Positions 56,349 through 64,000 of a stretch of 64,000 bases of DNA are shown here, piece after piece. The DNA is from FEN-1297 sp963787005. Lineage in GTDB: Bacteria > Bacteroidota > Ignavibacteria > Ignavibacteriales > Ignavibacteriaceae. The translations under genes were made by a program, and so were the position numbers. The DNA is taken from assembly GCA_963787005.1 (NCBI GenBank), contig CAWBBX010000030.1:1-64000 (forward strand). Reading direction: 5' to 3'. Positions within the stretch are counted from its first letter, which is position 1. Each line of letters starts with the position of its first letter. The notes beneath the pieces are model-generated. The model did not search any database and had not been told where the DNA came from. It saw only the letters and a list, made by a program, of their open reading frames with translations.

Positions 56349-57473
56349 ATGAAAATAGGAATTACCTGCTACCCGACATACGGCGGCAGCGGGGTGCTGG
56401 CTACGGAATTAGGCAAGGAACTTGCTAAAAAAGGACACGAAATACATTTTATAAGTTACGCTTTACCCTTCAGGCTCACGGATTTTGTAGAGAACGTTGT
56501 GTTCCATGAAGTAGAAATGAGCAGTTACCCGCTGTTCGAGTTCCCGCTATACAGTCTTGCTCTTGCAAGCAAGATGGTGGAAGTCGCTCAGTATGAGAAA
56601 CTTGATCTTCTGCATGTGCACTACGCTATTCCTCACGCCAGCAGCGCATACCTTGCAAAGAAAATGCTGGAAGATAAATTCAATCTTAAGGTAATAACCA
56701 CTCTGCACGGCACCGACATAACCTTGGTCGGACTCGAGCCTTCCTTCCTTCCCCTTGTTAAATTCAGTATAGAGAAGAGCGACGGCGTCACGGCTGTTTC
56801 TAGATTCTTAAAAGAAAAGACAATTACAAATTACTCGATCGAAAAAGACATTGAAGTTATTCCCAACTTCGTCGATACAAATATCTATAAACCGAACGAC
56901 GCGAGCGCGTTTAAAAAACACGTGGCGCCCAACGGTGAAAAAATTCTTGTGCACACATCAAATTTCAGACAAGTTAAACGGGTAACGGACACTATAAGAA
57001 TATTCGAAAAGGTGCATCAGGAAATTCCTTCTAAACTGGTTTTAGTGGGCGACGGTCCCGACAGATCCGAGTGCGAAAGGCTCTGCAGAGAGCTTCATCT
57101 TTGCGACCATATTAAGTTTCTGGGAAAGCAGGACGGTCTGGTAGAGATACTTAACGCAGCCGATATTTTCCTGATCCCGTCACAGTCTGAGAGTTTCGGG
57201 CTTGCGGCCCTGGAAGCAATGGCCTGCGGTTTACCCGTTGTTAGCTCCAGTGTTGGCGGTCTTCCCGAACTCATCAGGCATAACGAAACCGGCTTTATAG
57301 CCGAGATAGGCGACATAGAAAGAATGGCAAAATACACGGTCGATCTCCTTACAAACGAAAGGAAGTACAAGCTGTTTTCGGAAAAAGCAAGAAAAAGATC
57401 GATAGAAAATTTTGATAAGTCGATAGTTATTCCTATGTATGAAGAACATTATAAAAAAATTTTAGGTGCGTAG
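56349..57473 (+). CDS. bshA: N-acetyl-alpha-D-glucosaminyl L-malate synthase
   Basis: 374 residues, GT4 family. It links GlcNAc from UDP-GlcNAc to L-malate, the first step of bacillithiol synthesis. Diagnostic stretches: KIGITCYPTYGGSGVLATELG (2-22), HVHYAIPHASSAYLA, TTLHGTDITLVG, VIPNFVDT, and the GT4 nucleotide motif SESFGLAALEAMACGLPVV. Match to BshA of Firmicutes and Bacteroidota is strong by eye. First gene of a plus-strand operon; the bshB and bshC genes are not in the window. It diverges from pfkB by a 215-base gap. Confidence 0.92.
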   Translation: MKIGITCYPTYGGSGVLATELGKELAKKGHEIHFISYALPFRLTDFVENVVFHEVEMSSYPLFEFPLYSLALASKMVEVAQYEKLDLLHVHYAIPHASSAYLAKKMLEDKFNLKVITTLHGTDITLVGLEPSFLPLVKFSIEKSDGVTAVSRFLKEKTITNYSIEKDIEVIPNFVDTNIYKPNDASAFKKHVAPNGEKILVHTSNFRQVKRVTDTIRIFEKVHQEIPSKLVLVGDGPDRSECERLCRELHLCDHIKFLGKQDGLVEILNAADIFLIPSQSESFGLAALEAMACGLPVVSSSVGGLPELIRHNETGFIAEIGDIERMAKYTVDLLTNERKYKLFSEKARKRSIENFDKSIVIPMYEEHYKKILGA

Positions 57474-57474
57474 C

Positions 57475-57897
57475 ATGGTTGTGTACTGCGCATGTCCCAT
57501 ACGAGGGGATAAGAATTATCGAAAGAACTGCCAGGAAATTATCGAGCATATTAAATCGCTGGGTCATACCGCTTTGTCCGAAATTAACGAGGAATTTAAA
57601 TCGTCTTTGCCGCTAACCGACAAACAGCTTTTTAAAAGAGATATTAAATGGCTTGAGAGAAGCAAATTGCTGATTGCCGAAATATCGGGCGGAAGCACCG
57701 GTGTGGGCTTTGAGATTGCTTACACACTGTACAATCTTAAAAAACCTGTACTCGCACTCGCTAACACGAATTCAGAGGGAGTATCTGCGATGATTAGCGG
57801 CTGCAATTCCGACCTTCTTACCGTAAAGAATTATTCGAATCCGGAAGAGTTAAAAATTATTATCACCGATTTTTTAGAAAAAATCAGCGAAGATTAA
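57475..57897 (+). CDS. Nucleoside 2-deoxyribosyltransferase-like protein
   Basis: 140 residues from the ATG at 57475, one base after the bshA stop; a GTG at 57466 would overlap bshA. Features: VYCACPIRGDKNYRKNCQEI at the N-terminus, ISGGSTGVGFEIAYTLYNLKKPVLAL, typical of the nucleoside deoxyribosyltransferase / DUF4406-like fold, in which EISGGSTGVGFEI contains the acidic catalytic position. It could modify or cleave a nucleotide or sugar-nucleotide. Tight spacing to bshA suggests joint expression. Confidence 0.7.
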   Translation: MVVYCACPIRGDKNYRKNCQEIIEHIKSLGHTALSEINEEFKSSLPLTDKQLFKRDIKWLERSKLLIAEISGGSTGVGFEIAYTLYNLKKPVLALANTNSEGVSAMISGCNSDLLTVKNYSNPEELKIIITDFLEKISED

Positions 57898-58326
57898 TTG
57901 ACCCGTAAAAAGTTTGTACAGAAATGGACGGCCGAATTAACCGGCGAGGGGATAAAAAGCTTTCCTTCCGACTTTACTCAAGTTAATGAATTCGAGGAAA
58001 TAGAAGTCCCGGGCAAAACCCTGGTAATCGGAGAAGAGTTCTTCGGACACTTCGAGGTTCTTACCGTCGACGGCGCCCAGATCTATCAAGCCCAAAGCCA
58101 CCCCGAAGCGAAGTTTATTATTTACTCAAACAGGTCCAAGCCCGGCTCGCTTAAGCTTCCCCGCGATAAAAACGAGATCAAGCGCGCTATCACCGCATAC
58201 GAAAACTATCTCGACGGAATTATCAAAAGAATAGACTCCGATTATAAGAAAAGCTTTCCGGGCGAGAAGGAAAATTCCGCCGCAATTAATGAGATTTTTA
58301 AAATGCTGAATTTAACCAGATACTGA
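57898..58326 (+). CDS. Conserved-looking hypothetical protein
   Basis: 142 residues from a TTG start directly after the previous stop. No signal peptide or membrane segment; mixed alpha/beta, with the stretches LVIGEEFFGHFEVLTVDGAQIY and AKFIIYSNRSKPGSLKLPRDKNEIKRAI. I do not recognise the family. The tight gene order (bshA, deoxyribosyltransferase-like, this gene, RNA methyltransferase) argues for a real gene. Confidence 0.6.
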   Translation: MTRKKFVQKWTAELTGEGIKSFPSDFTQVNEFEEIEVPGKTLVIGEEFFGHFEVLTVDGAQIYQAQSHPEAKFIIYSNRSKPGSLKLPRDKNEIKRAITAYENYLDGIIKRIDSDYKKSFPGEKENSAAINEIFKMLNLTRY

Positions 58327-58334
58327 GATAAGAA

Positions 58335-59771
58335 TTGATAGATAAAGGGAGCAATATTTACAAGTACCTCAGCGGATTATACGATGAGGATTATGCGGAA
58401 AAGTATATAGAGTTTATAAACGAAAATCCCGTACCTTACATCAGGGTTAATACACTTAAGACATCCTCCCTAAAGTTAGCCGCTGCACTTGAGAAAGAAT
58501 ACTGCATTACTTCCGAAGAAATTCCCGGCATCCCCGGCTCGCTTAAAATTACCGGCGGCAGAGAACTGATCGGTAAAACCATTGAGCATATTATCGGCGA
58601 GTATTATATACAGGGATTATCGTCCATGCTTCCGCCTCTGGTTCTCTCGCCCGAACCGGGAGAAAAGGTACTCGATCTCTGCGCGGCGCCCGGCTCTAAG
58701 ACAACCCAGCTCGGCGGACTTATGAATAACCGCGGAACTTTGATAGCAAACGAGATCGCTTTGGACAGAGTTAAGATGCTGGTTTACAATCTGGACCGGA
58801 TGAATATTGTGAACGCCGGTGTTACGCATACAAAGGGAGAATGGCTGAGTAAAATCTATTATGACTATTTCGATAAAATCCTCGTCGACGCACCGTGCAG
58901 CGGTCTCGGCATCATCCAGAAAAAGAACGAGGTATCAAACTGGTGGTCGCTGGAGAGAGCAGAGAGGCTGGGCGATCTTCAGCTCCGGCTATTAATAGCC
59001 GCGGTAAAAATGGTAAAGCCGGGCGGTGAGATAGTTTACTCGACATGCACCATCACGCCGGAAGAGAACGAGTTTATCGTCGATAAAGTTCTGCAGAAAT
59101 ATCCGGTTGAAATTTTAGACATAGAGCTTCCTGTCAAATCTACCGGGGGATTCACTGAATACAACGGAGTAAAGATTTCACCTTCTTTATCGAAGTCAAA
59201 AAGAATAGTTCCGTGGGAGGCGAATTCCGACGGGTTTTTCATTGTAAAGTTAAAGAAGATCGGAGACACCGTTCCGCCCGAACAGCAGAAAACTAAGCCT
59301 TCGCCGCACGAGCTGCTCGGCTACGGCAAAAAGCGGATAAAGGATTTGCTGAAAAACGTGTCCGCGACTTTTGGTATCGATGAAAACGTTTTGAGCCTGT
59401 TCAAATACATGATAAAAAAGAACAATATTTATTTTATTGATACAGGCTGGGAAGAAGATAACCTCGGAATGTTCGAGAGAATCGGAACGCGTTTCGGTAC
59501 AATAGATAAAAACGGAAACGTTGTTCTTCATACTCAAGCCGTACAGGTATTAAAAGATTTTATTACCAATGGTATTTACGAATTAGAGACCAGGGACGAG
59601 CTGAAAAAATATATGGAGGGCGGAATAATAAAAAAGGATATTGCCGCTCCCGGACAGTGTGCTATAAAATATAATGACTATATGCTTGGCACCGCCGCTG
59701 TAACCGGCGCCGGTATTAAGAGCCGTTTTCCCCGCGCTAAAAGAACGCAGGATATATACTTGGATTTTTAA
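58335..59771 (+). CDS. RsmF/NOL1-type RNA m5C methyltransferase
   Basis: 478 residues from a TTG start eight bases after the preceding stop. SAM-binding VLDLCAAPGSKTTQLGG (about 114-130), the catalytic DAPCSGLG (195-202) and STCTITPEENEFIV with the second Cys. The C-terminal part (about 330-478) is longer than in small RsmB-type enzymes and fits RsmF/YebU-type proteins that carry extra C-terminal RNA-binding domains. Methylates a cytosine of rRNA or tRNA. Last gene of the bshA operon, before the composite repeat at 59.8 kb. Confidence 0.9.
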   Translation: MIDKGSNIYKYLSGLYDEDYAEKYIEFINENPVPYIRVNTLKTSSLKLAAALEKEYCITSEEIPGIPGSLKITGGRELIGKTIEHIIGEYYIQGLSSMLPPLVLSPEPGEKVLDLCAAPGSKTTQLGGLMNNRGTLIANEIALDRVKMLVYNLDRMNIVNAGVTHTKGEWLSKIYYDYFDKILVDAPCSGLGIIQKKNEVSNWWSLERAERLGDLQLRLLIAAVKMVKPGGEIVYSTCTITPEENEFIVDKVLQKYPVEILDIELPVKSTGGFTEYNGVKISPSLSKSKRIVPWEANSDGFFIVKLKKIGDTVPPEQQKTKPSPHELLGYGKKRIKDLLKNVSATFGIDENVLSLFKYMIKKNNIYFIDTGWEEDNLGMFERIGTRFGTIDKNGNVVLHTQAVQVLKDFITNGIYELETRDELKKYMEGGIIKKDIAAPGQCAIKYNDYMLGTAAVTGAGIKSRFPRAKRTQDIYLDF

Positions 59772-59785
59772 GATACGCTTCTAAA

Positions 59786-59888
59786 AACCGTTGGAACGGT
59801 TATCATCTCTACAATCTTTTTCATTCTCCGCGGGATTTATCCCGCGGAAAGAGAAACCCAAATATTAAGAAGAACCGTTTTAACGGTT
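59786..59888. repeat. Composite palindromic repeat, copy 3
   Basis: AACCGTTGGAACGGTT (59786-59801), CCGCGGGATTTATCCCGCGG (59828-59847) and AACCGTTTTAACGGTT (59873-59888): the cleanest copy. It fills almost the whole gap between the convergent RNA methyltransferase and beta-lactamase-like genes. Confidence 0.8.
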
Positions 59889-59893
59889 TTCCA

Positions 59894-60847
59894 TCACATT
59901 TCCCCGTTCCTTTGTACTCTTCTTTTAATCAGCTCATAAACTTTTTGAGAAACCATTTTCATTCTCGGCCTAGCGGCTTCCTCCGGTACCGGAGTGAAGA
60001 GAGAAATGATATATTTTAATTTCCCCGTATCCACAATACCTACGCTGTTTGTCCAGTAACTCCACCAGCCTGTTTTGTGATAATACATGGCGTTCCGCGG
60101 CAGTCCCGGCTGGACTTTCGTTGTATCGAGCTGTCTGCCCAGCAGAGCTTTCATCTGCATGCTCACCCAAGGATTGACAAGCTGATTAGTGTAAACCCTG
60201 TACATGTAATCAGCTGCGTGCAAAGCGCATGTTTCGGTTCCCCTTATTTTTTCGTAACCCGGATCCTCGTACCTGCGGCTGAGAAATTTTCTCGTAACTT
60301 CGCTTCCGTACCAATTGAAACGGTGCATCATATTATTTATACTATCACGCGTAGCGACGTCAATCAGACAGTTAGCGGCGGAGTTATCGCTCCTTGTAAT
60401 CATGAGATCAAGCAGGTAATTAATTGTCACGGTATCACCGTCGCGCAGAAGCGGCCGGGGGTCCCAAGCCAGTTCTTTCGATTTGTCGGCGTCGTTTGGC
60501 GAGTGAACAACATAAGGAGTAGTTAAATAATAATCGCCGTGGCTTATCTCGGCGAGGATTTCCATCGCCACGTACATTTTATAAACACTGGCCGGATAAA
60601 TAAAATTGTCGTAATTAACTCCGCCGAGCACAGGCTTTTCCCCGTTAAGATCGACTACCGCAAAAGAAACCTGTTCCGTTCCGTCCTCGCCTACGTCGAA
60701 TGTGCTGTCGAGTTCCGAGGATTTAATTATCGCGTGCAGAGAATCCGAAAAATGCTTGTCTACCGTAAAATAAGACGGGATATTAACCTGTTGTGAAAAT
60801 AAAACGCATGGTATTAATGCAAACATTAAAAGAAATGTGTGTTTCAA
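59894..60847 (-). CDS. Class A beta-lactamase-like serine hydrolase, exported
   Basis: 317 residues. Signal peptide (1-19). The serine penicillin-recognising motifs are complete: PASVYK (Ser87, Lys90), RSDNSAAN (Ser153, Asp154, Asn155) and YHKTGWW (Lys258, Thr259, Gly260). Between SDN and KTG I find no clear Glu166 omega-loop motif of ExxLN type, so this may be a DD-peptidase-like or other serine hydrolase rather than a true antibiotic hydrolase. Monocistronic. Convergent with the RNA methyltransferase. Confidence 0.75.
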   Translation of the reverse strand: MKHTFLLMFALIPCVLFSQQVNIPSYFTVDKHFSDSLHAIIKSSELDSTFDVGEDGTEQVSFAVVDLNGEKPVLGGVNYDNFIYPASVYKMYVAMEILAEISHGDYYLTTPYVVHSPNDADKSKELAWDPRPLLRDGDTVTINYLLDLMITRSDNSAANCLIDVATRDSINNMMHRFNWYGSEVTRKFLSRRYEDPGYEKIRGTETCALHAADYMYRVYTNQLVNPWVSMQMKALLGRQLDTTKVQPGLPRNAMYYHKTGWWSYWTNSVGIVDTGKLKYIISLFTPVPEEAARPRMKMVSQKVYELIKRRVQRNGEM

Positions 60848-60933
60848 TTTTCTATCTTTCTTTGAATGACGATGATTTTTTTTATTTTAAGTTAAATATT
60901 TTTTGCATCATAATTCAATGTCGAGAATTAATA

Positions 60934-61269
60934 ATGAACATTCAGATAATAGGTACTAAAAAATGCAGCGACACAAGGAAAGCGGAAAGATTCTTCAAAG
61001 AGCGGAGAATAAATTATCAGTTCAGGGATCTGACGGAAAAGGGGCTCTCGAAGGGCGAGCTGGATAATATCAGCCGTAAGATTCCGCTGGATAATTTAAT
61101 CGATCGTGGAGGAAAACATTACGGCAAAAGAGGAATGAGCCACATGGTCTTCGATATAGAAGAGGAACTCCTCGCCGATCCGCTTCTGTTTAAGACGCCG
61201 GTTGTGCGCAACGGCCCGGACGCTACGGTGGGTTATACTCCGGAAACGTGGAGGGAATGGATAAAATAG
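60934..61269 (+). CDS. ArsC/Spx-family thioredoxin-fold protein
   Basis: 111 residues from the ATG at 60934. The N-terminus MNIQIIGTKKCSDTRKAERFFKERRI is ArsC/Spx-like with a single Cys (Cys11); DLTEKGLSKGELDNI and the end TPVVRNGPDATVGYTPETWREW fit the YffB/ArsC-related family. Whether it reduces arsenate, senses redox state or does something else cannot be told; the CX3-4R context of true ArsC is modified (CSDTRKAE). It reads away from the beta-lactamase-like gene. Confidence 0.75.
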   Translation: MNIQIIGTKKCSDTRKAERFFKERRINYQFRDLTEKGLSKGELDNISRKIPLDNLIDRGGKHYGKRGMSHMVFDIEEELLADPLLFKTPVVRNGPDATVGYTPETWREWIK

Positions 61270-61399
61270 AAGGAAATAATTGTTCTTCGTATCGCATCAA
61301 CCGATTTAGTATCCTTTAAATTCCAATTGCCCCGATTATTTGGTTTCTTTTTCATAATTTTGGATTGGAAAGATTATGAATTAAGTCGACGAAACCCAA

Positions 61400-64000
61400 A
61401 TGACACTTGAAGAGGCACTTGATAAGCTCGAAGCCGGACACGAAGAAACCGACAATGGGGAGCTTCCTTTACAAATTTTACACGCAGCGCAAGAGATATA
61501 CTCTTCCGGTAAAGAATCGGAGATTGAGAAATCCGTCTGGTACCGCTTTTTAAACGAGACCCGCCGCTCATCATTTTTAAAAGGATTAAATGATCCCGGT
61601 AAAAGATACGAATGGGCAGAAACTGTCTTTAAAATTATAAGGCTGTCCGGGTATACTTTATTGGAAATGTTCAAACAGCGTGCCGCCGAATCTCCGGATA
61701 AACCGCTCTTTTCGGTTTACAAAGGCGGCGGCAGAAACGATTATAGCTACAAAAGAATTCAAACACGCATTAAGAAGATTGCTTCGGCATTTTTTTATGT
61801 GAGTAATTTTTCTCCGAATGTAGCCGTTTTTTCCGATAATTCTCTTGACGCGGCCTGCAGCGATCTAGCATGCTTGTTTTACGATATAAAAGTATCGCCG
61901 CTCCATCCCCACTTCCCTCTCGAAACACTCGAATACATTTTCGGTAAATTGAGATTTAATATTGTTGTAACCGACAGCCAGCAGCGGCTCGATCTGCTGA
62001 ATGATTTAAAAAATAAATCGGGATTTCAATTCACAGTTTTTTATACCGGGGACCCGAATCATAGGATTGAAAACGAGGATGTAATTCAGCTCGAGCAGAT
62101 ACTTTCATTGGTTTCTTTTAAGGATATACCCGCAATCCTCGAGAGAAGGGATAGATTGGCTCTCGACGATATTGCTACCGTCATGTTTACATCGGGAAGT
62201 ACGGGACTACCGAAGATGGTCGCGTTTTCAAATTACAACCTTGTAACAAAAAGATTCGCCCGCGGCGCGGTGCTTCCGGACGTCGGGAATGAAGAGGTTC
62301 TTCTCTGCTATCTTCCGCTGTTCCACACTTTCGGAAGATTCCTCGATATGCTGGGCACAATTTATTGGAACGGAACATACGTCTTCGCCTTGAAGAGCGA
62401 CGCCGGATCTTTAATCTCAATGATGAAAGAGGTCAACCCTACCGGATTTATAAGCGTGCCTTTTAGATGGAAGCAGATATACGAAACATATAAAGAATCG
62501 GAAGCCGAAGCAGCCGAACACGGAAAGGACACGGTTTCTTTTAACGATTTTCTGGGCGGTAAATTGAGATGGGGACTCTCGGCAGCCGGCTATCTCGAGC
62601 CGAAGATATTCAGGTACTTTATTAATCATAAAATAAATCTGTGCAGCGGATTCGGGATGACCGAGGCTACCGGCGGAATAAGCATGACGCCTCCGGGAGA
62701 ATTCATTAAAGATTCGGTCGGAATCCCGCTCCCAGGGATCGAAGTGAATTTTTCTGAAGAAGGCGAACTGTTAATTAAAGGCCCCTACGTCGCAGGATAC
62801 CTGGAAGACAATACCGGCCGGGATAATTCCGATTATTGGTTTCCCACAGGCGATCTCTTTAAGCACGACGACGATGGTCATCTTTACATTATCGACAGGG
62901 TTAAGGATATATATAAGAATATAAAAGGCCAGACCATTGCCCCGTCATTCATAGAAAAAAAATTCGAAGACATTCCGGGATTAAAGAAGGCGTTCCTCGT
63001 CGGCGACATGAAGCCCTACAACACTTTGCTAATCGTACCGGATTTTTCCGATCCGTTCGTAGTAAAGGCATCAACGCAATCAAAGCTCAAAGCTTATTTC
63101 GGCTCGCTCATTTCCACTGTGAATCGAACGCTGAATCCTTACGAAAGGATACTGAGATTTAAGATAATCGGCAGGGACTTTGAGCTCGGCCGCGGAGAGT
63201 TAACTGCGAAAGGAACTTTTAAAAGAAAAATTATAGAAGAACATTTTAAAGAAGAAATAAGATTACTTTACTCAAGTTCGGTTATAGAAAAAAAAGTAAA
63301 CGGCGTGGGCGTACTAATCCCCTTGTGGATACTGAAGGATCTGGGTATAACAGAGGGCGATCTTTCGTCAGACAGGTACGGACTAAGAAACAAGGCTGCC
63401 GGATCACGTCTGCATTTGGGAAGATCCAAAGACGGGCAGCGTATAATTATCGGCGACTTTGAATACACCTCGAAAAGCGGAACGGTAGATCTCGGTGTTT
63501 TTGTGAGGCAGCCGATATTGTGGATGGGCAACAGAAGTCTGGTGAACTTTGCGATGTGCAGAGACAACTGGGAATCGCTGTTCCCGGAAATATCTTCGCA
63601 GGTGTTTCTCACAAAACGCGGACGCAAAACGACGCATTCGGGAATTACGCTGAAAACCACGGGACACCTCGACGGCAGAACGCGTGAATTAAACGACGTT
63701 ATTACAAAAGCTCTATTTGCGGATGAAAAAGATTCTCTTATCGCACTGAAGCAGCTTGGAATAATGCTCGGACACGCGGAACATAAAATAACTAACCTGT
63801 TAAGCCGACGCATGGAAGCCCTTGCAACACACCCGTCATTTGAAGTTCGAAGCGCCGCTTACCGCTCCTTACTTCTTAATCAGCCTATTATCAACTACAA
63901 CCGTTACTTCCCGGCTTTCATAAAATCGGGACTTCCCTTCCTTAATAAAAAAGTCATCGAGAATATCTTTAAAGACAATGTCCGCGGCTTTAACCTCGAT
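61400..64000 (+). CDS. Large AMP-forming acyl-CoA synthetase-like protein with C-terminal extension, partial
   Basis: 867 residues read before the right edge; no stop reached. The ATG at 61400 is the first after an in-frame stop at 61382. Adenylation motifs: MFTSGSTGLPKM (262-273), SGFGMTEATGG (416-426), PTGDLFKHDDDG (482-493) with RVKDIYKN, and the lysine end ELTAKGTFKRK (600-610). About 130 N-terminal residues and more than 240 C-terminal residues lie outside the usual enzyme. The C-terminal part (from about 628: VIEKKVNGVGVLIPLW, HLDGRTRELNDVITKALFADE) continues past the window and is not recognised. It lies 130 bases after the ArsC-like gene, in the same direction. Confidence 0.85.
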   Translation, partial: MTLEEALDKLEAGHEETDNGELPLQILHAAQEIYSSGKESEIEKSVWYRFLNETRRSSFLKGLNDPGKRYEWAETVFKIIRLSGYTLLEMFKQRAAESPDKPLFSVYKGGGRNDYSYKRIQTRIKKIASAFFYVSNFSPNVAVFSDNSLDAACSDLACLFYDIKVSPLHPHFPLETLEYIFGKLRFNIVVTDSQQRLDLLNDLKNKSGFQFTVFYTGDPNHRIENEDVIQLEQILSLVSFKDIPAILERRDRLALDDIATVMFTSGSTGLPKMVAFSNYNLVTKRFARGAVLPDVGNEEVLLCYLPLFHTFGRFLDMLGTIYWNGTYVFALKSDAGSLISMMKEVNPTGFISVPFRWKQIYETYKESEAEAAEHGKDTVSFNDFLGGKLRWGLSAAGYLEPKIFRYFINHKINLCSGFGMTEATGGISMTPPGEFIKDSVGIPLPGIEVNFSEEGELLIKGPYVAGYLEDNTGRDNSDYWFPTGDLFKHDDDGHLYIIDRVKDIYKNIKGQTIAPSFIEKKFEDIPGLKKAFLVGDMKPYNTLLIVPDFSDPFVVKASTQSKLKAYFGSLISTVNRTLNPYERILRFKIIGRDFELGRGELTAKGTFKRKIIEEHFKEEIRLLYSSSVIEKKVNGVGVLIPLWILKDLGITEGDLSSDRYGLRNKAAGSRLHLGRSKDGQRIIIGDFEYTSKSGTVDLGVFVRQPILWMGNRSLVNFAMCRDNWESLFPEISSQVFLTKRGRKTTHSGITLKTTGHLDGRTRELNDVITKALFADEKDSLIALKQLGIMLGHAEHKITNLLSRRMEALATHPSFEVRSAAYRSLLLNQPIINYNRYFPAFIKSGLPFLNKKVIENIFKDNVRGFNLD

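Overview
The window looks like a chromosomal segment of a member of the Ignavibacteria (Bacteroidota/Chlorobiota superphylum). This is inferred from three things: several secreted proteins end in a type IX secretion (T9SS) sorting domain of the YPNPFNP type, there is a TonB receptor with a carboxypeptidase-like N-terminal domain, and the coding is moderately AT-rich with ATG, TTG and GTG starts. No rRNA or other marker gene is present to confirm it.

Region 1 (1-32.6 kb) is a large mannan / galactoglucomannan utilisation locus. On the minus strand lie a TonB receptor and a beta-helix protein (1-3.8 kb), and then an operon GH9 - secreted 2-epimerase - GH26 - M16C-like half protein - GH27 (12.8 to 4.9 kb). 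Next come a GH5-FN3 lipoprotein, an SGNH acetylesterase and a GH5 (18.9 to 13.6 kb). A plus-strand cytoplasmic 2-epimerase (19.3-20.7 kb) faces a GH130_1 phosphorylase that is coupled to a sodium/solute symporter (24.1 to 21.1 kb). A T9SS-targeted GH44 enzyme and three more GH5-type enzymes follow (25-32.6 kb). Read together: secreted enzymes cut and deacetylate the polymer, mannobiose is imported, a 2-epimerase turns it into mannosyl-glucose, and GH130 splits that into mannose-1-phosphate and glucose. A hicBA toxin-antitoxin pair sits inside the locus.

Region 2 (32.9-46.8 kb) is mixed: a polytopic glycosyltransferase, a TlpA-like lipoprotein, a chemoreceptor with a CXXCH haem motif, a beta-CASP metallo-beta-lactamase, a lone ParA, an APC permease and a 1028-residue T9SS protein with a GHSGG esterase-like motif. 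Region 3 (46.8-49.5 kb) is gene-poor. It holds a recombinase remnant, strong hairpins, and two partial copies of the 3' end of an intact tRNA-Arg(CCU), which looks like the scar of past integration events.

Region 4 (49.6-64 kb) carries an outer-membrane DUF5916 protein; a coupled pfkB - rmlD-like - GH13 operon; a bshA operon with a deoxyribosyltransferase-like protein, an unknown and an RNA m5C methyltransferase; a class A beta-lactamase-like protein; an ArsC-like protein; and a long AMP-forming ligase that runs off the right edge.

Five genes show six single-base reading-frame breaks although the sequence on both sides is well conserved. These are either base-level assembly errors or very recent mutations. 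Three copies of a composite palindromic repeat (20.7, 34.3 and 59.8 kb) and a recurring promoter-proximal motif are the main non-coding structures.
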